Of a stretch of 64,000 bases of DNA, positions 59,212 through 64,000 are shown in pieces. Both the position numbers and the translations under genes were made by a program. The notes under the pieces are model-generated. The model was not told where the DNA came from, made no database searches, and worked only from the letters and a program-made list of their open reading frames with translations. The first letter of the stretch is position 1. Each line of letters opens with the position of its first letter. Source of the stretch: Prosopocoilus inquinatus (Eukaryota > Arthropoda > Insecta > Coleoptera > Lucanidae); contig CM069872.1 of NCBI GenBank assembly GCA_036172665.1, positions 38,984,101-39,048,100 of the forward strand, written 5' to 3'.

Positions 59212-60719
59212 ATTAGTTCTTAGGAGTAAGTGAAACCAAAGAAGATGGTGAAGGTAGAGCGCAAATCTCAAGTAAATTTAATATGTAATCATCGGGAACG
59301 GAAAATATTAAGTACGGGCGTGAAAAACCTAAGAAATATAAGAATAAACCTAAAGAATTATAAGAAAAGAATCATTAGTCAATTAAGAGACGAATTAAAA
59401 ATGGTATGAATTTACGCCTCAATCAATTAAGGGATGAAGGAAGAAGAAAGAACTAAAAAAGATTTCTATAGAAATTGCAAACAAGAAATTGATTAATTGA
59501 AAGTGATGGTGGATGGATTATGAACTGTTGAAAATATACTTGAAAACTAACAAAACAAAATTTAGATGAAAGATAGGAAACATTGAATAAAACTAAGGAA
59601 ATTTGTGGAAAGCACAGGAAGGCGGAAAAAGAACGAGTTGGTAATCGAGGGAAACATAAGATAAAATCAAAAATAGGTAAGTTGGCTTGGAAGAAATAAA
59701 GCGAACAGAAGAAGTAGAAAAAAGTAAAACCAACATTGAGTAATCGAAAGAAAAAATCCTGGGTAAGATTTGGAATGAACAGAAGTTTTTCAACAGCTGA
59801 CTTAGTTTCTTTAAATTTTAAACAATTTTACGAATCCTTTCTTTGCGTCGCAATGCGTAAAATAAAAAAATTTTACGCGCTCGATGTCGGCGTGGGCACA
59901 AAGAAGTTAAAAAGAGACACGTTATGTTCCGTCAGCTTCCGGATACATTTTCGCGTGATTTTTTATAGGAGTTAAGCCGCCAAAAAAACGAAAGGGTGAA
60001 AATTAGCTTAATGTTCGTCTGAGCTCTTCAAGCCGAGCGATGTTCCTCTCTCTACCCTCTCTATTTATTTAAATCCTGTTAAGTATATCTGCGTTTTGTG
60101 TTGTGTAATTAATAAAAAAAAATTCCCTTTCATAATGTTCAAATTAATTGAGTCCCTTGTAATATCCATATGTGTGATGTGCAATCACGAGCGGCAGTTG
60201 GTTAAGAATCTAGAATGAACGACTAAGAGGTTTCTGCAATGCCCAATGTAAAGTTGAGATTATTACGTTATGTAATCAATCTCACTTCTCTTTGTGTGAA
60301 TTTGCAAGCCTTTAATTTTGGATTTTATTTATGATAAGATGTGATGGGGCAGTACATTTACGTGCACAGTTTCAAGTCTAGAAGAATTTCCACGGTCTCC
60401 GTTAATTTGTTTTTAATTTTTTAACGTGGCCACGAGACACATTCTACATTATTTTTTAAATGTTATCAATTTGGCGTTTTTCTGCCAAAAATACATCAGC
60501 GAACTTGTAATTATCCAAAACTTTCTTTTTATTATAAAAGAAAACAGGAATTGTTTCACACAAACTTGGTTAACTTGGTTAACTAAAATGGTTACTGGCG
60601 GGTGGGCTTTTCTTTTTTTTACTACGCGAGAAAGTCCAGCACAAAATGTCGGCCAGTGGTTGAGATTCCAAATTAATTAAAAATCTTTTCTTTCAAAAGT
60701 AACCAACCGATGGGCTTTC
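59212..60719. other. purine-rich then AT-rich intergenic DNA
   Basis: 59212-59760 is A/G-rich with degenerate repeats (GGGATGAAGGAAG, GATTAATTGAAAG words). 59800-60720 is ordinary AT-rich DNA. No gene supported. Confidence 0.45.
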
Positions 60720-62000
60720 ACAATTTTAAAAATAACAGTAGAAGATTTTGAAATAGATTAAGAAATATGAAAAGAAGAAATGAGGCGTTGAGGTAAATGA
60801 AAACTACGTGAGCTTCTTTTATTGATCACCGAGATAATAGGTTAAATCACAGATAAAATAAGTGGGACTCGTAGGGTGCTGCTGGGCGACTATTTGTCTG
60901 GCGTGCGAAACCCCGTCCTTTTTATCTCTCGAGAATTTTTACCTGTCCACTCCTGAAAACGCGTATCGAACTGCCCGGAAGCTTTTCGAAGGGTTGCGTC
61001 ATTAAATTTCTAAGATAAGTAGATGATTTACTCTTCCGCTACAGTCTGAATAAAACACTGGAAAAATGTATGGAGAAACCACCATAAGGAAAAGTTCGAC
61101 CAAAGACACTTAAATGCAGAAATAGAAAGGGAAGGTGGAAGTAAATAGCTTGAAGAAATCAAGAGCCATTAAAGATTAAAACTAAGTAGTCAAGTCTTGC
61201 GAGGAGGCCAATGCAGGACTCAAGATGGGGAAAAGAAGAACCTGCCTAATCATGAATCAAAAGTGAAATAAAATCTTAAATAGTGGAAGAAGGTTTGGGA
61301 ATAGATTAAAGAAGATGAAGGAAGGAAATAAGGGTAATTGAAATGAAATACTGGTAGGATGAAGAAACTGCTATAAGTAACAAATTGTCCAAAGGCAGGT
61401 AAATGGATGTAGACATAGAAGAGAAGATGAAAGTGAACAGCTTGAAGAAATCAACATTGAAAAAATGGAAGGGGCATTAAAGATTATAAAATTAGACAAG
61501 GCTTGAGGGGAGAAGAACGTAGAACCCAAAATGAAAAATGGCTGGGAGAACGCTGGGGAGAAACGATCTCACATGAAGAAGCTTGGCAAACGAAAAGAAT
61601 CCCCAAAGCCAGCAAAAGAATCTAAACTTGAATGAAAAGTGAAATTATTGCTTAAGTAATAGAAGAAGATTTTGGAATAGGTTAAAGAATATGAAGGGAG
61701 GGAATAAGAGGAATTGAAATCTAATATTGGAAATAAACTAATGTAAGGAAAAATTTGACCAAAGCCAGATAGATGTAGAAATAGAAAAATTAGATGGAAG
61801 TGGCAAGGCTTGAGCGGGTGCAACGTAGAATCCACGACGATAAAATGACTGGGAAAACGACGAGGAACAATTGTATTGTCAAGAAGCTTGGCAAACGATA
61901 AGAATCTCCAAAATTAGTAGAACACCATAATCTTGTAAGAAATGTGAAATGAAGCTTTTACCCAGAACCAAGAAGAGCGGAGAAAATAGGACTTAAGAGA
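60720..62000. repeat. purine-rich satellite-like array
   Basis: GAAGATTTTGGAATAGGTTAAAGAATATGAAGG occurs in variants at 60736, 61293 and 61667. AGAAGCTTGGCAAACGAWAAGAATC is at 61578 and 61882. GACCAAAG.CAG.TAAATG.AG.AATAGAAA blocks repeat between them. The higher-order period is about 300-375 bp, diverged. Long frames are absent. Confidence 0.75.
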
Positions 62001-62772
62001 ACAAGCAGAAGAAGACGACGTATTTTGTTGATCGGAAGGATTTTGAAACTCCATTTAAGATTGCCCACCCTATTCTGTCAATTAATAAATAAATCAATAA
62101 ATTTTTGAACTGCATATGTGGTTTGCAGACAGAAAATAAAATTTAAATAGTTCAGGAAGTTAAACCATAAAATAAGGTTGTGTAAAACGATCTTTTGACA
62201 TCAGTGAGGCTTTTTCCTTTATTTAGAAATTATTTGAAAATATTTCTTACAGTTAGGAATACAAACCAGGTCATTCACAGTTTACTCAAGCAATTATTGT
62301 TACACCTGGCAGTTTGCTCTTAAAATTAGGCTGTGCATCGAACTGTTTGCTTCTCATGCATCGCCCAAGCTCAAGACCATCCGAAACAAACTGTCGTTAA
62401 CAATCAGATCAAACTCCTTTCGCATTTAATTAAACCGATCTCATTGTCAGTTCGAAGAAAGAGAGCGGTGTGGGTAGCAACAATTAAGACTTAAGATTGA
62501 TGACCAACGGTCGCATTAGAATCGATCACGTCGAGATTGCATCTGCGAAACCTTGCACTTGCAAAAAAAGCCAAGTGAGTGCAAGGTATCGATTGTAAGT
62601 GAGTTCATTACGAAGGCGTACGTTGCGAAACTGGAAGGAGAATAATTGCAGTATGGCAGTATTAGCACGTTTAGAAATAGTTATGTAGATCCGTGTTGGT
62701 AAAGTTTTCGGAATGCGCTTGCAACTGCTACAAACTAAAGAAAATTAACTGCAATTATCTTTTTTTTTAAAC
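62001..62772. other. intergenic, nothing recognised
   Basis: AT-rich, no supported gene. Ends at the Tc1-like terminal repeat. Confidence 0.4.
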
Positions 62773-63419
62773 TAAACTCCTGTTCAAAATTAATAAACCA
62801 CTAGGCATTCTCCCAACAGTCATAGCCGAACCCCAAGATTTCTGATAGTTACAAGTTCATTACTGAACTCCGAATTTGTACATCTCCTGTTTCTTAAAAC
62901 CTATTGTCGAAGAAAATGCTCATCCCTTAAACTTGTAGACCTCTTCCTACCCAGTCGCCGTCTTCTTGCGTATGCCCCAGTTTCTTTGTATCTTCTAGTC
63001 ATTCGACTAACTAATAAATGGTTAACACCTAGAAAATTAGCTACACATCGGATACTTCCTTCGTTTAACAAAGTTGTTGTACTTATGCAACTCTCAGTAG
63101 GTAAAATACGCGGTGGATTCATGTTTTTGGCTTGCAAGCATATAAACTGATATTCTGTTTAACACTCACTAGTTTCCAAAACTTATTACGTGAGGAAAGC
63201 AAGAATTAATTATATAAACTTTAAATTTAAATTTAAACTTTTTCGTGTCTTCATGAAAAATATTTCTTCATCTAACGAACAGTTTGATGGATTAAAAAGG
63301 CGTATCCAATAATTGTCAAAATTTATTTATTTTAAAGTACCTGAGATTTAGTATAAAACTCCAATTAAAAAAATTTAATGAAAAAATTAAGTAGCGCCTT
63401 AATTTTGAACAGGAGTTTA
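62773..63419 (-). mobile_element. Tc1-like transposon, internally deleted
   Basis: TAAACTCCTGTTCAAAATTA at the left and its exact complement ending at 63419 are terminal inverted repeats. Between them, on the minus strand (62901-63137), is a 78-codon frame with LLNEGSIRCVANFLGVN, then VSRMTRRYKETG and RKRSTSLRDE. This is the N-terminal helix-turn-helix pair of a Tc1/mariner transposase. The DDE catalytic part is missing, so the copy is non-autonomous. Confidence 0.75.
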
Positions 63420-63423
63420 TACA

Positions 63424-64000
63424 GTGTGTTTCCAGATTGTACAGGTGTTCTTTTACTGTGTGCAAATAAACAAATCTCAGTATAAGTACGTGAAATGCTA
63501 CCTTCTGCGCGTATTTTCAGGTGGCTACCGAATCATAGCCAAAAAAATTCGAAGGTTCCACTTGTTTGAAACTGCTGAAATGTGCGAGAGAGCACAGCAA
63601 GGTCATTGTCGCCTTCCTCTGTAGTCGGTGCGTATGTCCACATACAGCGCTGATCATAAAAAGAGTCCCGCATTTAAACTCATTCTCCACCGTTTCGTAA
63701 TAAAAATCACTGATATCGTTTATGACAATGCCCGGGCTCTATGTACGTTTCCGCGGACTTCCCCGTACAAGAGCAACATATCTGTTTTTTCGTTATTTGT
63801 AAATGCCATTATGATCCTAATATGCGTTTTTACGAGTCAAAAATCTTTCTTCGTTTGTCAAATTTTTCGTAACCGCAGAACGCTAATGTAATACTGCCCC
63901 ACCTTAAACGCGTTACAGCAGCCACCGTTGTAAAAACACAAAAAATTGCCGTAATAAAAAGCATTAAAAGAAATGCGAAACTGCGACTTTATTGAATGCA
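63424..64000 (-). pseudogene. DUF4817-type transposon remnant, copy 2 (runs off the window)
   Basis: Closely similar to 55560-56165 in the same orientation. The minus strand reads MAFTNNEKTDMLLLYGEVRG, keeping a few more intact helix-turn-helix codons (NVHRARAL) than copy 1 before a stop. It begins a few bases from the Tc1-like terminus (TACAGTGTGTTTCC.., GTACAGGTGTTCTTTT). Inactive. Confidence 0.55.

Noticed and set aside
1..64000. CRISPR array, bacterial operon, phage or viral genome signals
   Set aside because: Spliced genes, a nuclear-type tRNA and insect-type transposons rule out prokaryotic organisation. No regularly spaced direct repeats with unique spacers were seen.

Overview
This is AT-rich eukaryotic nuclear DNA, almost certainly from an insect and possibly a beetle. 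Genes are split by short GT-AG introns, the conserved proteins have insect relatives, and the intergenic DNA is full of small DNA transposons, foldback elements and satellite-like arrays. Three protein genes and one tRNA can be reconstructed. All four lie on the minus strand.

(1) 164-6667: a 20-exon angiotensin-converting enzyme (ACE) gene. The exons join in frame to a predicted 1258-residue protein with a signal peptide, two complete gluzincin domains (each with HEMGH and a downstream Glu ligand) and a C-terminal transmembrane anchor. This is the layout of vertebrate somatic ACE, whereas most insect ACEs are single-domain and soluble. The eight exons that repeat between the two halves have identical lengths, so the protein arose by internal tandem duplication. 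A 294-bp near-perfect palindrome begins 3 bp upstream of the start codon. (2) 28758-30550: a complete six-exon PSMD5 (S5b), the proteasome base assembly chaperone. (3) 40859-44530: a nose-resistant-to-fluoxetine (NRF-6)-like membrane acyltransferase, missing only its extreme N-terminus, with a tRNA-Cys(GCA) gene in one intron.

The rest is mobile and repeat DNA. 9.2-10.6 kb, 20.5-22.2 kb and 58.4-59.2 kb hold non-autonomous hAT elements with 8-bp target duplications. The second contains a 1.3-kb set of concentric palindromes; the third carries a 21-bp minisatellite and a signal-peptide-like ORF. 8.3-8.6 kb and 39.2 kb hold Harbinger-like MITEs. 36.4-37.9 kb is a decayed Penelope-like element (reverse transcriptase plus GIY-YIG) next to a hemopexin-like fragment. 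Hammerhead-ribozyme-like cores occur at 12.7, 16.2 and 52.4 kb. 32.7-33.8 kb holds foldback DNA and the 3' end of a non-LTR element. 45.6-49 kb and 53.4-62 kb are strand-asymmetric (pyrimidine- or purine-rich) degenerate tandem arrays. Two copies of a DUF4817-type transposon remnant lie at 55.6-56.2 and 63.4-64.0 kb, the latter beside a deleted Tc1-like element.

The genes show no functional cluster. The ACE gene converges on the end of another coding region entering at position 1. All exon joins were read by eye from splice consensus and reading phase; no alignment or expression data were used.
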